From contig CM074141.1 of NCBI GenBank assembly GCA_037178625.1, positions 1,054,001-1,118,000 on the forward strand: a DNA stretch of 64,000 bases, in the 5' to 3' direction. The number at the start of each line of letters is the position of its first letter. Position 1 is the first letter of the stretch. The translations under genes were made by a program, and so were the position numbers. This document shows positions 1-9,976 of the stretch, piece after piece. The notes under the pieces are model-generated. The model was not told where the DNA came from. It did not search any database and worked only from the letters and a program-made list of their open reading frames with translations. The stretch comes from Skeletonema tropicum. Lineage: Eukaryota; Bacillariophyta; Thalassiosirophyceae; Thalassiosirales; Thalassiosiraceae.

Positions 1-397
1 TCTCTATACCATAAGTAAGGAATAACTTTTTAAGAATCGTGGCGGAACTCATCGTGGCGGGTCCAGACCACCTGCTGGTTGGAGGGGCTTCTGTATCTTA
101 ACTTTCTCATTTATGGGAGCTCGGTTTTCAAAAATCAAATCACGAGAAAAGAGTGACATCTAATAGCCAAGCGCCAAGCATGGAAGTTGGGTTGTTTCAT
201 ATCACAATTGAGTTAAAGGGCCCCTCTAGCCCCTACCAACGGCATGAGCCCTTGTTTACGAGAGGTAACGACGTCGTGGTATATCAATAATCGCGTTGTT
301 TGTCTCGAGCGACGCATCATCACACCTCATGCATCATCACATGAACATGAACTCAACTAGGATCATGAAGACGATGGCACATGATTATAGATAGAAG

Positions 398-480
398 TAG
401 ATAGATTATTTTATTCACTACTCCCTAGACACCTGTGTCAGTAGAGAAAGAAGAATTCGAGATTACCTTGGTATCAGTAT
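398..480 (+). mobile_element. LTR 3'-end remnant followed by a primer-binding-site-like motif
   Basis: Bases 398-456 match 55670-55732 closely (the shared core includes CTAGACACC and GTGTCAGTAGAGAAAGAAG). About a dozen bases later comes TGGTATCAGTAT at 469-480, which resembles the initiator-Met tRNA primer-binding site (TGGTATCAGAGC) that follows the 5' LTR of Ty1/copia elements. I read this as the end of a copia-type 5' LTR plus PBS whose body is missing. The left boundary cannot be set, and 1-397 shows no gene. That it is an LTR is inference from the repeat and the PBS motif only. Confidence 0.4.
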
Positions 481-579
481 GTGTAATTTGAGTGTTACTG
501 GTCTGTTTGCTTTCTTGGTTATCAGTGTGCTGCGCTAGTACAAGCTATATACAATTTAATTCTATTGGGATCACCATCA

Positions 580-2919
580 TCAAATGTCTCCAACTGCAGA
601 TTCAACAACTTCATCGATTACTTGACCTTCCTCTACAAATTTTGCGCTGCAGATGTGCCCGTCTGGTCTCACAATGACAATTGCATTGCAAGCATTTTGG
701 GATGTAGTAGATAACTCTTCGTCTATCAATTTCCAAACGATTTGCTGAGAGTCGATAAGTATGATGACATTTTCATTGACATCGTGTATATCAGTAGGTG
801 CCTCGTTGAGAATATTTGCCATTACCAGCGGGATGTTCATCTGTCTGGATACTTTATCAACAGATTCGCGCATGGATGTCAACGACGATGTACTCAGTGG
901 TCCTAACACAAGCACGGTGAATACTGGAATGGTGTAGGAAAGAACTTTGCGTAGTTGCGAAGAAATATCAGTAAGGGTGATGAAAAGGGAGTCTGGAGTA
1001 GCCCCTGCCTGATGACTGGTCGTTTCCAAAACCGACCAGCCATTGTGGGTATGCAACAATGATGATTTCCATACTCCCAAAGCAACATGTGGCAATCTCG
1101 ATCCAACTCTCATTCTTGGATAATACCCCTCTGTATCATTAGAAGCATCTTCCTTCTTGGACTGTGCAGCATCATGCTCATAAGAGAATCCTATCTCAAA
1201 TTTCGGAAACACCAGCGGTAGCGAACCTCCACTTTCTAATATCGACTGCACATTCCTTTCAATGTGATTTGCGTGGAGAGATGACTTTAATGATGCCAAA
1301 CTTGCAAGTGGCATCATTGCTACGCGTACTAACCTACGAAACATATCTTGTCGTGTTTCAAGCGGCAACAAGCTCATTGGCGGTGAGCCAAGCACGGCAG
1401 TCAACAAAGCAGGGTGCTGCGCATCCAAGTAGCAAGCTTTAGCAATCCGAAGTGTTCGATTGTAGTTTCTAACGCTTAGTGCAGCATTTTGTGTGGCAAT
1501 TGGCTTCCGATCGCGCTCATAATGGTTTAGAATAGGCTTGGCCATGCGATCGCTTGAGCTGCGCAGTAACAACGCCAGTCGCCAGGCAAGGTTGTGTGAG
1601 TCTTGCAACCCTGTATTCATTCCAAAACCACCTGCCGGCGGAAACGCATGGGCTGCATCACCAACAAGCACCATATTGTTCGATTTATTGACATAGCTTT
1701 GTGCAACAAGTGACGACATGGTCCAAGGACGGATGGATAATACATCAAAATCACATTCGTTCGCTCCATTAGTACTGTCCATACCCAATCCAGCAAAGAC
1801 CATGCCGCGTACCTTCTCAAGGCTAAAGTCATCCATTGTCTGATATGGAGGGAAGAACGGTATCTGTAACACCCATTCACCTTTCCTGCCATCATGACAA
1901 ACAAAGGCACCGACCAACTGAGAATTGTAAACAAAATGAAGCATGGCTTGATCCGAGTCTCTCATTAGCATGTTGGATAACTGCGGATTTGTCCGAAAAT
2001 GGACATTGATCAGATTTTGCATTGTACTTGTACCCATCATGGGAATACCAAAGCTTCTTCTTGCAAAGGAATGCACTCCATCTGCAGCTACGAGGAAGCG
2101 TGTTCGATAGGATTGACCGTGTGATGTTTGGATTGAAATGGTTGGTTGTGATTGACTTTCTGGAAGATAAATCTCCTCGATTGCTGTGACTTCCTCTCCG
2201 TATCTCAAATTATTGCATTTGCTGGATCCTCCTTGCCTTTGTTTCGCCTCATTTAGTAGCAAAGAAACAAATTTGTTTTGAGCCAAGTGCGCCGGTCGAC
2301 AAACACTGATAAAATCATCATTATCACTCTCCTCCTTATCATCATCAGCAGCAGCAGTCGAAGAGTGTGCCCCATTATCATTATTTGACGCAAGTACAGC
2401 ATTACCACTCTCACCAGCTTTCAGTAACTTCTTCACCGGATGTACAACTCTACCCAATCTCCTACCACTACTACCCATCACACTACCACCAAAATGAAAT
2501 CCCTCCCATTCGCTCACATGAGGCATTTCTCGATGTATCCCCTCAAATACACGTGGCATCTCCGCCTTCAAAATCTCCATACTTCGCAAGTTTATGAAGT
2601 GCGCTTGGGGATGTTTCAGTAACTCCTCTTCGGGTCGTTTGTCGAATAGTAGGTGAGAGTTGATGCCGTAGGAAGATAGGAGTGATGATAAAAAGAGTCC
2701 GCTGGGGCCACCACCGATGATTATGACGTCATGCATTCGAGTATTATCATCTTTGCTATGATCGTTGGGTGTATTGCTGCTGAAGCTGCGTATTGTTCGA
2801 CTGTTGAGAGAGGGCAGCAGCCTGCACCGCTGCATTGAAATCATCATAACGTGTGGTGATCCATAGGAGAAGGCTGATTTCCGCACTTTACTTATTGCTA
2901 TTACTACTGCCCTCCTCAT
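580..2919 (-). CDS. FAD-dependent aromatic/phenol-type monooxygenase, probably organellar
   Basis: Single-exon protein of 779 aa counted from the first ATG (2919); the open frame runs nine codons further upstream without an ATG. It carries the three FAD signatures of the PheA/TfdB/UbiH hydroxylase class: dinucleotide motif GGGPSG at residues 69-74 after a hydrophobic strand, the DG motif near 280 (VAADGVHSF), and the GD motif near 420 (VLVGDAAHAFPPAGGFGMN). The C-terminal third (about 620-779) resembles the thioredoxin-like C-terminal domain of phenol hydroxylases. Such enzymes use NAD(P)H and O2 to hydroxylate aromatic or polycyclic substrates; the substrate here cannot be told. The 60-residue N-terminus is rich in Arg/Ser with few acids, as in a mitochondrial presequence. 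An acidic low-complexity insert sits near 190-205. Confidence 0.85.
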   Translation of the reverse strand: MRRAVVIAISKVRKSAFSYGSPHVMMISMQRCRLLPSLNSRTIRSFSSNTPNDHSKDDNTRMHDVIIIGGGPSGLFLSSLLSSYGINSHLLFDKRPEEELLKHPQAHFINLRSMEILKAEMPRVFEGIHREMPHVSEWEGFHFGGSVMGSSGRRLGRVVHPVKKLLKAGESGNAVLASNNDNGAHSSTAAADDDKEESDNDDFISVCRPAHLAQNKFVSLLLNEAKQRQGGSSKCNNLRYGEEVTAIEEIYLPESQSQPTISIQTSHGQSYRTRFLVAADGVHSFARRSFGIPMMGTSTMQNLINVHFRTNPQLSNMLMRDSDQAMLHFVYNSQLVGAFVCHDGRKGEWVLQIPFFPPYQTMDDFSLEKVRGMVFAGLGMDSTNGANECDFDVLSIRPWTMSSLVAQSYVNKSNNMVLVGDAAHAFPPAGGFGMNTGLQDSHNLAWRLALLLRSSSDRMAKPILNHYERDRKPIATQNAALSVRNYNRTLRIAKACYLDAQHPALLTAVLGSPPMSLLPLETRQDMFRRLVRVAMMPLASLASLKSSLHANHIERNVQSILESGGSLPLVFPKFEIGFSYEHDAAQSKKEDASNDTEGYYPRMRVGSRLPHVALGVWKSSLLHTHNGWSVLETTSHQAGATPDSLFITLTDISSQLRKVLSYTIPVFTVLVLGPLSTSSLTSMRESVDKVSRQMNIPLVMANILNEAPTDIHDVNENVIILIDSQQIVWKLIDEELSTTSQNACNAIVIVRPDGHICSAKFVEEGQVIDEVVESAVGDI

Positions 2920-3441
2920 CGTTATGATTGTATATACTGCTGACAACTGTCTCGTGCGGCGTTCACCTCTCTACAGAAAATGCACCTCTATTGCATCATA
3001 CTGAATGCAGTGAGCATCAATGAAGGAGACAGGTGACTCATCATCGTTCGATGGGATTTGGGACAGCAAACAAACAATACGGGATGGGGAATTCGACCCC
3101 TTTTGAGAAGAACTACCATATCACCGAATCTGGTGTTAAAGTTCTCAATACTGAACACCAGCGACGTCTCTGGTACCCAGTCTACTTGTCTTGGGGGGTT
3201 TCTTGGGGCAAGAGAACACATCTGCCCGTCAATGTCGTAATAACCTCCGTCTTTTCAGCTCGCTCAGCCTCATGCTCTCTCTGATCTCTTCCTTCACTTA
3301 TCATGTCAAAAGAAGTTGTAATACTTCGAATAAAAAGCAGCGCTAATAAGAAATGATGACTATGCTACCCTCATCCTAAAGAGATAGCCCGGGAAGAGGA
3401 GTGTATCCTGGCACGTATTGAACAACTTACATATTATGCAC
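2920..3441. other. Intergenic stretch, no gene seen
   Basis: About 520 bp between the start of the monooxygenase gene and the stop of the TYW3-TYW2 gene. Overlapping short open frames on both strands lack low-complexity or domain signals and look like chance frames. No repeat or RNA gene was recognised. Confidence 0.5.
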
Positions 3442-5667
3442 TTAGCTTGAAGTAGCAGACTTGGCAATTATTCGAAAGTCGACACAAACTCGCCACTGTC
3501 TCTTGGCAATACTCCCAACTCTTGCGACATGTATAATTTCCATTTCAAGTCCAAGCGACTGACAAGCATTCTCCAATGTTTTTCTAGTCCTGTCACAATT
3601 CGGTAACTCGTGATCAGCGGCGAAATCATACCAGTGAACTTCTCCTTTCGACTTTAGTAAAGGTAGCATAGCCAATAAGAATGACATGCCCGCATCGCCC
3701 GTACCCAAATCTCCATCTAACGAACCTTCTTTTGGTCTTGGAGCAACGATTCGGTCCAAGCTCCTTTTCTCTAACGTAGGGAGCAACTCTAGCGCATCAC
3801 CTTCTAGTATATGCATCCGTTCGGAGGCACCCTTGCCAGATCCAGGACACGGTGCAGTTTTGTTACGGCTCAACATAAGTTTTCCTCTCCTAATACACTC
3901 ACATGCAATTGCATTCCTTTCAATGACCAATACCTCTTTTGCCTCGGTCCGAGCTGCAATTTGAAGTGCATCCATACCAACTCCCGCAAATACGACCAGC
4001 ACCCGTTCCCCTCTCGCTACCTGCTGTGCCAATCTCAATCGTTCCGGTGCCATCCTCGGCGAAAAGAAGGTATGATTCAAGTCAACCACACACTTGATCC
4101 CATACTCATAATGAGAAGTCACAATCGGATCACGTGGATGACCGGCAAGTTGCTTCAATCCAGATGATCCCGGAGATCGATCTTGGGTACTCAATGCACA
4201 ATGACGTGCGACGACAATCTTGATGGCTTTATTTCTCTTCATGATCCACTCTCCAACCTTCTTTTGGGTCTCTTCATCTCCCTCGGGTAAATTGTTCAAT
4301 ATTGCGACATCTCCGACAACATCGTACGATCGTGGTATGGGTAGTCCTGACTGTATTCTTGCCGACTTGTTGTTTCCTGCCTGATGATGTTGTTGTTGTT
4401 GTTGTGGATCATCTGTCAATACTAATGAATTCATCATTCCAACACTCGCATCAACATCAGCAGCAGCAGCAGCAGTATCACCACCGCCACCACCCACAAC
4501 ATTATCCACAGGACAACCTTCCTCCAAACTTCTCATAGCCTCCACAAACCTCTCAATCTTCTTCCAATTCCGTCCATGACGTTCATTCACAAGTTGCGCC
4601 AACCATTCGGCATTGGCCACTCCAACCTCTTCTTCTTTGTCACTCTTGGGATTGTAAAAGATTCCTTTTCGTGGAGACGATGGGAGGGACAAGGGCATGT
4701 CCAACCCCTCATCACCCCAGATTGCAACGAGGTATCGTGGTCCACCTCCCTTGCATTGTTGATTCTTTGCTGATGCAGTGTTACTGCTGCTATTATTATT
4801 GCTGTTGTTGTTATTGATAGTACCACCGTTGTTGTTGTTGAGATTGCTACTATTGGAAACTTCTTCACCACCACCACCACCCACATTCCACGAAGTCAAA
4901 CCAACATTCTTAAAACTCGGTCGAGCCAACGCCATTAATACCGATGCAGCCTTGAGACTACGACACATGACGTGTAGAATGAATGGTTCATATCGCAACC
5001 ATACTGGAGTCGCGGTATCTCCACCATTATTTTTTGTAGCTGACGTACTACTAGTAGCATCTTCTTGTTCTTCATCAGTAGTAGTATTATTGTTGGAATT
5101 GTTACTACCATCATCACCACCACCACCATTGCTGCTGCTCGAAAACAACGGCACAAACTCTTGCAGTCTATTCTTATAATTCTCATTATTCCCCAAACTC
5201 TCAAACTGTCCAATACTCGGGATAGGATCACCCCCACCCGTACGATCGGTGGACAGTGTGGATAGATTGAAGTAGCGTGTGGGTTCGTGGATGAGATCGT
5301 GGTTGACTCGTGTTCGTTGGAAGAAACCGTGGTGTGTTGCTGTTGCTACTACTGCTGCTCCGGTTATTGTTGTGCCGTTACTGCTAGTATTGTTGTTGTT
5401 GTCGCCTACTACTCCATCTTCACTACTAACACCAGCAACATTTCCAGCAACAGCAGAATTGGCATGCCAACTCTTAATACCATCACCACAATACAAAAAG
5501 CACCGTCCCGCACAGGAGGAAGTGGTATAATATTCCTCACGTGAATTAATTTCCGCACAAATGTCAACGGCACGTGGATCGATACGACCGGCGGAGGATT
5601 TGTCTCTTTTGGAGAGGACAATTGGATTTGCGGGTTTGAAAATGGGTTGTATGGTGATGATTGTTTG
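3442..5667 (-). CDS. TYW3-TYW2 fusion, wybutosine (tRNA-Phe) biosynthesis; 5' end unresolved
   Basis: The frame stays open from 5667 down to the stop at 3442, and coding signal continues above the longest obvious ORF. At 5500-5620 it reads the TYW3 core: a DKSSAGRID segment followed by YYTTSSCAGRC, the Ser/Cys-rich methyltransferase motif. Next comes a TYW3-like middle region (FILHVMCRSL, then a VAIWGDEGLDMPL-type strand, then an ERHGRNWKKIERF helix), split by long Asn/Gly/Ser inserts. The C-terminal ~200 residues are a Trm5/TYW2-type SAM-dependent transferase (FAGVGMDALQIAARTEAKEV). TYW2 adds the aminocarboxypropyl group and TYW3 methylates the wybutosine base at tRNA-Phe position 37; a TYW3/TYW2 fusion is known in plants (with Kelch repeats, absent here). 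No in-frame ATG precedes an in-frame TGA at 5668-5670, so an upstream exon or a one-base frame change is needed. The NPPY-type motif is replaced by a Pro-Arg-Pro segment. Confidence 0.75.
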   Translation of the reverse strand, partial: QTIITIQPIFKPANPIVLSKRDKSSAGRIDPRAVDICAEINSREEYYTTSSCAGRCFLYCGDGIKSWHANSAVAGNVAGVSSEDGVVGDNNNNTSSNGTTITGAAVVATATHHGFFQRTRVNHDLIHEPTRYFNLSTLSTDRTGGGDPIPSIGQFESLGNNENYKNRLQEFVPLFSSSSNGGGGDDGSNNSNNNTTTDEEQEDATSSTSATKNNGGDTATPVWLRYEPFILHVMCRSLKAASVLMALARPSFKNVGLTSWNVGGGGGEEVSNSSNLNNNNGGTINNNNSNNNSSSNTASAKNQQCKGGGPRYLVAIWGDEGLDMPLSLPSSPRKGIFYNPKSDKEEEVGVANAEWLAQLVNERHGRNWKKIERFVEAMRSLEEGCPVDNVVGGGGGDTAAAAADVDASVGMMNSLVLTDDPQQQQQHHQAGNNKSARIQSGLPIPRSYDVVGDVAILNNLPEGDEETQKKVGEWIMKRNKAIKIVVARHCALSTQDRSPGSSGLKQLAGHPRDPIVTSHYEYGIKCVVDLNHTFFSPRMAPERLRLAQQVARGERVLVVFAGVGMDALQIAARTEAKEVLVIERNAIACECIRRGKLMLSRNKTAPCPGSGKGASERMHILEGDALELLPTLEKRSLDRIVAPRPKEGSLDGDLGTGDAGMSFLLAMLPLLKSKGEVHWYDFAADHELPNCDRTRKTLENACQSLGLEMEIIHVARVGSIAKRQWRVCVDFRIIAKSATSS

Positions 5668-6039
5668 TCATGGTTGTTTTGTAGGTGTGTGCTCTGGTTT
5701 ATTATTGCTTTCAAATAGTGATGGAATTTGTGGCGGTGCAAAAGTACTAATTCCTCTGTTGCTTTGTTGTGTATTGACGGAATTAGTATTGATTTGTGCG
5801 CGGTGCCTTCAGCACCACCGACCACCGATTTGGTTGCAAAATTGCAGCACATCTAAGAAGTACTACCGATGCAGCAAGCATAGCCCACAGCATCGTGATG
5901 TACTCGCTGCAGCTCATGTCGCCATCGTATGCTGCTCTATTATAAGTCTACCAACTCACCAGCTCAATAAGAATCAAAGAACCATATCGCTAGAGTAGTT
6001 TCTCTCCAACACTACATACATCCAAAATTAACAATCAAG
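5668..6039. other. Divergent promoter region between TYW3-TYW2 and NOP14
   Basis: About 370 bp shared by two divergently transcribed genes. It must hold the missing start of the TYW3-TYW2 gene (an upstream exon on the minus strand is possible) and the promoter of NOP14. No clear core promoter motif was recognised. Confidence 0.4.
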
Positions 6040-9000
6040 ATGGGCAAAGGAGGACGAACAAAGAACAAATCCAAACGCTCCCTCCTCCCCCGAGGTATTC
6101 CTCAAAAACGCACTCAAACCACCAAACACTCCAACACTGCTACAATCTCACCATTTGAATATGCACGAAGTACCAATTCCTCCTCACGTGTCAAACATCA
6201 CGTACACAACAAACAAGTCTCCGGTGCCGCAAACTCCACTTCCAAGCAACATCAAAAACATACCAGTAGTGCACTCGCCAAGAGCATCGAGCGTCGTAAA
6301 TCCATCCTCAAATCCCAATTATCGGCAAAATCCAAATCCAATACCTTTATCGATCGTCGTATCGGAGAAGCCACCGCTGGGATGCAACAAAGTGTACAAG
6401 AGGAATATTATGATGGATTGAAAAAGAGGAGGGAGGATGCCATGTTGAAACGGATTGTTGCCGAGAGGGTACGGAGGAGTAAACGTGGAGATAAGTTTCG
6501 GTTAGATGATGATGATGATGATGAGGGGTTTGGTTTGACTCATCGGGTGAGTTTTGTGAAAGATTGCTTACTTGCTTGTAGGTTTGATTTGATGCTTGCT
6601 TGATATGCATCATGTGTATGTATATATGATTTGTCTACAATACTTGTCTCTGTGCAGTCGAATCCACCTATACTAACATGAACATACACACCTCCAACCT
6701 CTCATCTCTCTATCTATCTCTAGGGAAAAGCAATCGATGAAACCTACACAGGCCAACCCCAAGACGAAACCGATATCATCCTCTCCGACGACGACGATGA
6801 TGATGACAACCTCGATAAAGTCGATACCATGCTTCACTTTGGTGGTGGGAAATTTGACAAGTCCAACCCCACCACGGATGGGTACTATGGTGGTAATGGT
6901 GGAACACGAGACATGGGAGATGCATATCGAAGTCGTAAACAAGAATTAGGAAGAACGCATCCTCCAAAAGAAATTAGCCAAGGCAGAGAAACTAAAGAGG
7001 AAGGAGGATCAGGTGGAAACATTTGAAACGATGGATGAAAGTTTTGCCGAATTGGCTGGATTGTTGCAATTTCGTGATAAGGAACGGGAAGCGGGTGGAG
7101 AAGAGTGAGAAACGAAGGAGGGGATTGTTGGATGAGGAGGAGATGGAGATGGATGCTTGGGATAAGGAGATGAAGGTGAGTGGACCTTTTGATGGAAATA
7201 GAAGAAAACAAAATCCTTTTTTAGGATTTGGTTTGTCCTGATTGACTTGTGTATATATATGTACTGGGCTAACACTCTTCCTCATAATCACCACCATTTC
7301 ATCGTTCTGTTCAGGAATACCTATTCGAACGAAAGGTCAAGGCTACAGATCGTACAAAAACACCCGAAGAAATTGCCAAGGAAGAATCAGACAGGCTGCA
7401 TGAGTTGGAAACACGTCGTCTAGCTAGAATGAATGGTGACTTTGAAGAAGATGACTTGTCAGGACATTTCGGATGATGAAGAGGGTGGTGGTGCCAGTAA
7501 TAGTGGAAAGAAGCGTAGGAGGGAAAAGGAGAAGAAGCTGAGATTGAAAAAGAAGCAAAAGGGTGACAGTAGTGGTGGAGATGACTTGGGTGATTCAGAT
7601 GATGATGATGATGGCAATAAGGATGAGGAACATGAAGTTAGATTTACTGCGGATGGCCTTGTTTACATTGACAAAGATGGGAAGGTGGTGGGTAAAGTTG
7701 GTGAAGAAGACCAAGGTAGTGAAGGAGGAGAAGACGATGAATCTGACGAGGAGAATGAGTCGGATGAAAGTGATGTCGAAAGTGAAGATGGCACTGATGA
7801 TAGTGAATCAGAAAGTGATAGCGATGACGACACTTCTGATGACGATGTCGTTTTTACAAAAGGAATGAAGATTCAGGGCAACTATCATGCGTCAGAACAG
7901 TATCAGGGCAAGGAGAATTGGTACGATGGCACCATTACAGCCATTAGAACGGACAGTGCAGGCAACACACTGTATGATGTTACGTATGATGATGGCGATT
8001 TCGAAGAAGGGATGATTGAAGAGAATGTTAGACCCGCTCCTATATCAAAGGAGGAGAAAGAACAAAAGACGAACGAGGAAACAGAGGCTGCAATGACCAA
8101 GAAGAAGAAACAAAAGGCAAAGCTGCGAGCAAAGTGAGTCCAAACTGTCAATTACCTTTTTCTGTTTTTGTACATCTATGCTTCGTTATTGGTGGAGCCA
8201 CATTTACGTGCACTACATTATCCAGTAGTGCTTTGGGCTGAAAATCAGCGTTTTGCTGAATTTTACTCATGCGTTTGATGGCATCCACCATAAATCAATG
8301 TATGCCACATAGTACCCACGGGGCTCCCTTCTTGGGAAAATCTTTGACCCAACTCCCGTGTGTCTCCATGGTTATGACATTTTACCAAACTCAGATCATA
8401 CTAACTTTTGACTGTGATTAATCTGCTCATTATATATTCACAGGAAAACAATGCCATTTGTGTTTGAAGTTCCTACTACGCTAGATGCTTTGCATGACAT
8501 GATTGCTATGCATGCATCTACTGGTGCCGATGCATCCCTTATCATCCAGCGTATTCACGCCACAAACTCGGTTCGCTTAAACCACAAAAACAAAGAAAAA
8601 ATGCAGAACTTCTATGATGTGTTATTGCGTAGGTTTGTTGCGGTGGGCGATGCGGTCTTTAGCTCTGGCAGTGGTGGTCCAGACCTTGAACGATACGAAC
8701 AATTGAATGCTCTCACGAAAACTCTGTACGCAATGTCTCAAGACTCGCCAGAATGTGCTGGGTCTGTTTGGAATCGACGACTAGGTGTATTTCAACAAGC
8801 TGTGGCAAAGCGGTTGCGAGATGTGGAAATTAACTCTCTCGGTGATGCATGCGAAAGGGGAATTTAGTGCTTGGCCTAGCACTGGAATGCTATTGCTAAT
8901 GCGAGCTTTGCCTCATATATTTCCTTCTACAGATAGACGTCATGCGGTGGTGACACCAGCTCTCCTTTTACTTGGTCAAATCTTAGCACAAACACCGGTC

Positions 9001-9936
9001 AAGACACGATGCGATGTAACAAAGGGACTATTTTGTGCGGCGCTAATGATGGAATATACAAAGGGAGCAAAGCGATTTCCTCCCGAGGCTACTGCTTTCC
9101 TGGCGTCTGTGATGAGATTATATGCAGATGACGTGGAGTCAGTTATCGGTGCATCTCCATTACCAAGTCTCAGCAATGCAACAAAATGTCCGCAGCTCAT
9201 GGAGCTTCGTGAAGATCTCAGTGAGTTGTCAAATATTACTGACGATGATGTTCGTCTATCCCTAGAAAAGGATGACATCCAATCAGAGATGGCTCCAGCT
9301 GCCATCTTGGTCTTTTCACTTCGTTTATTTCAGCAATATCTCGACATTATTGGAACTTCCAGTGATGGTTCTGAAAGAGAACTGTTTGCAGAAATGACCA
9401 AGGCTCTTCTCTGCATCGATGGAAGTCGCAAAGATCTCCCGCTGCCAAACTATGTAAAAAATGTCATTGCTGAAACTGCTCGTAAATCTGTGAGCACGTG
9501 TGCATCGGACGCTAAAAGAGAACCACTTCAACGCCGCAAGGGTGCTACTGCCAAAGATCTGGCCATCAAAACTCTTGCACCGAGAATGGAAGATCCTAAT
9601 AGGTACAATATGTCCAAGGACAAAGGAAAGTCAGCACTTCAAGCTGAACATGATCGTCATAGACGAGAGTACAAACGTGAGCACAAGGCAGCAATGCGTG
9701 AACTCCGTCTCGATAATGCATTTATTGAACAAGAGAGGCGCAAGGCTAAGGCTGAGATTGATAACAAGGCGAAGGAGAAGAGACATAAGAACTATGCTTG
9801 GTTGGAGCAGGAACAGGCGACAATAAATCAGCAAGTAAGAATGGGAGGTTCCTTACTCAGTGGCGGTGGAATGGGTGCTGCGAAAGCTGTCAAGGCTAAA
9901 GGGAAGTTTGGTATCAAAAGGGGTGGAAAATTCTAA
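6040..9936 (+). CDS. NOP14: NOP14, SSU processome factor, with an inserted Tudor-like domain; four +1 frame changes
   Basis: Four exons (6040-6546, 6724-7175, 7315-8133, 8444-9936), all GT-AG, encode roughly 1090 aa; yeast and human Nop14 are about 810-860. Conserved blocks in order: N-terminal IGEATAGM and LTHRGKAI; the Lys-rich helix around KKLAKAEKLKRKED; FVFEVPTTLDAL at the start of exon 4; IFPSTDRRHAVVTPALLLL; and the basic C-terminus. Nop14 acts in the nucleolus in 18S rRNA maturation. Between the acidic centre and FVFEVP lies a Tudor/agenet-like module (about 7860-8030, ending YDVTYDDGDFEEG), not part of the Nop14 I know. The reading frame breaks at 6949, 7094, 7462 and 8859; each break is mended by skipping one G, with no conserved residue lost. 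The stop lies 40 bp from the stop of the convergent acyl-CoA synthetase gene. Confidence 0.85.
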
Positions 9937-9976
9937 TTTTGTGCTCTCTAATACACGAATACTAATGCATTACTCC

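Noticed and set aside
2988..3284. Short overlapping ORFs between the monooxygenase and TYW3-TYW2 genes
   Set aside because: No codon bias, domain or conserved pattern; all three frames are open by chance in this A/T-balanced stretch.
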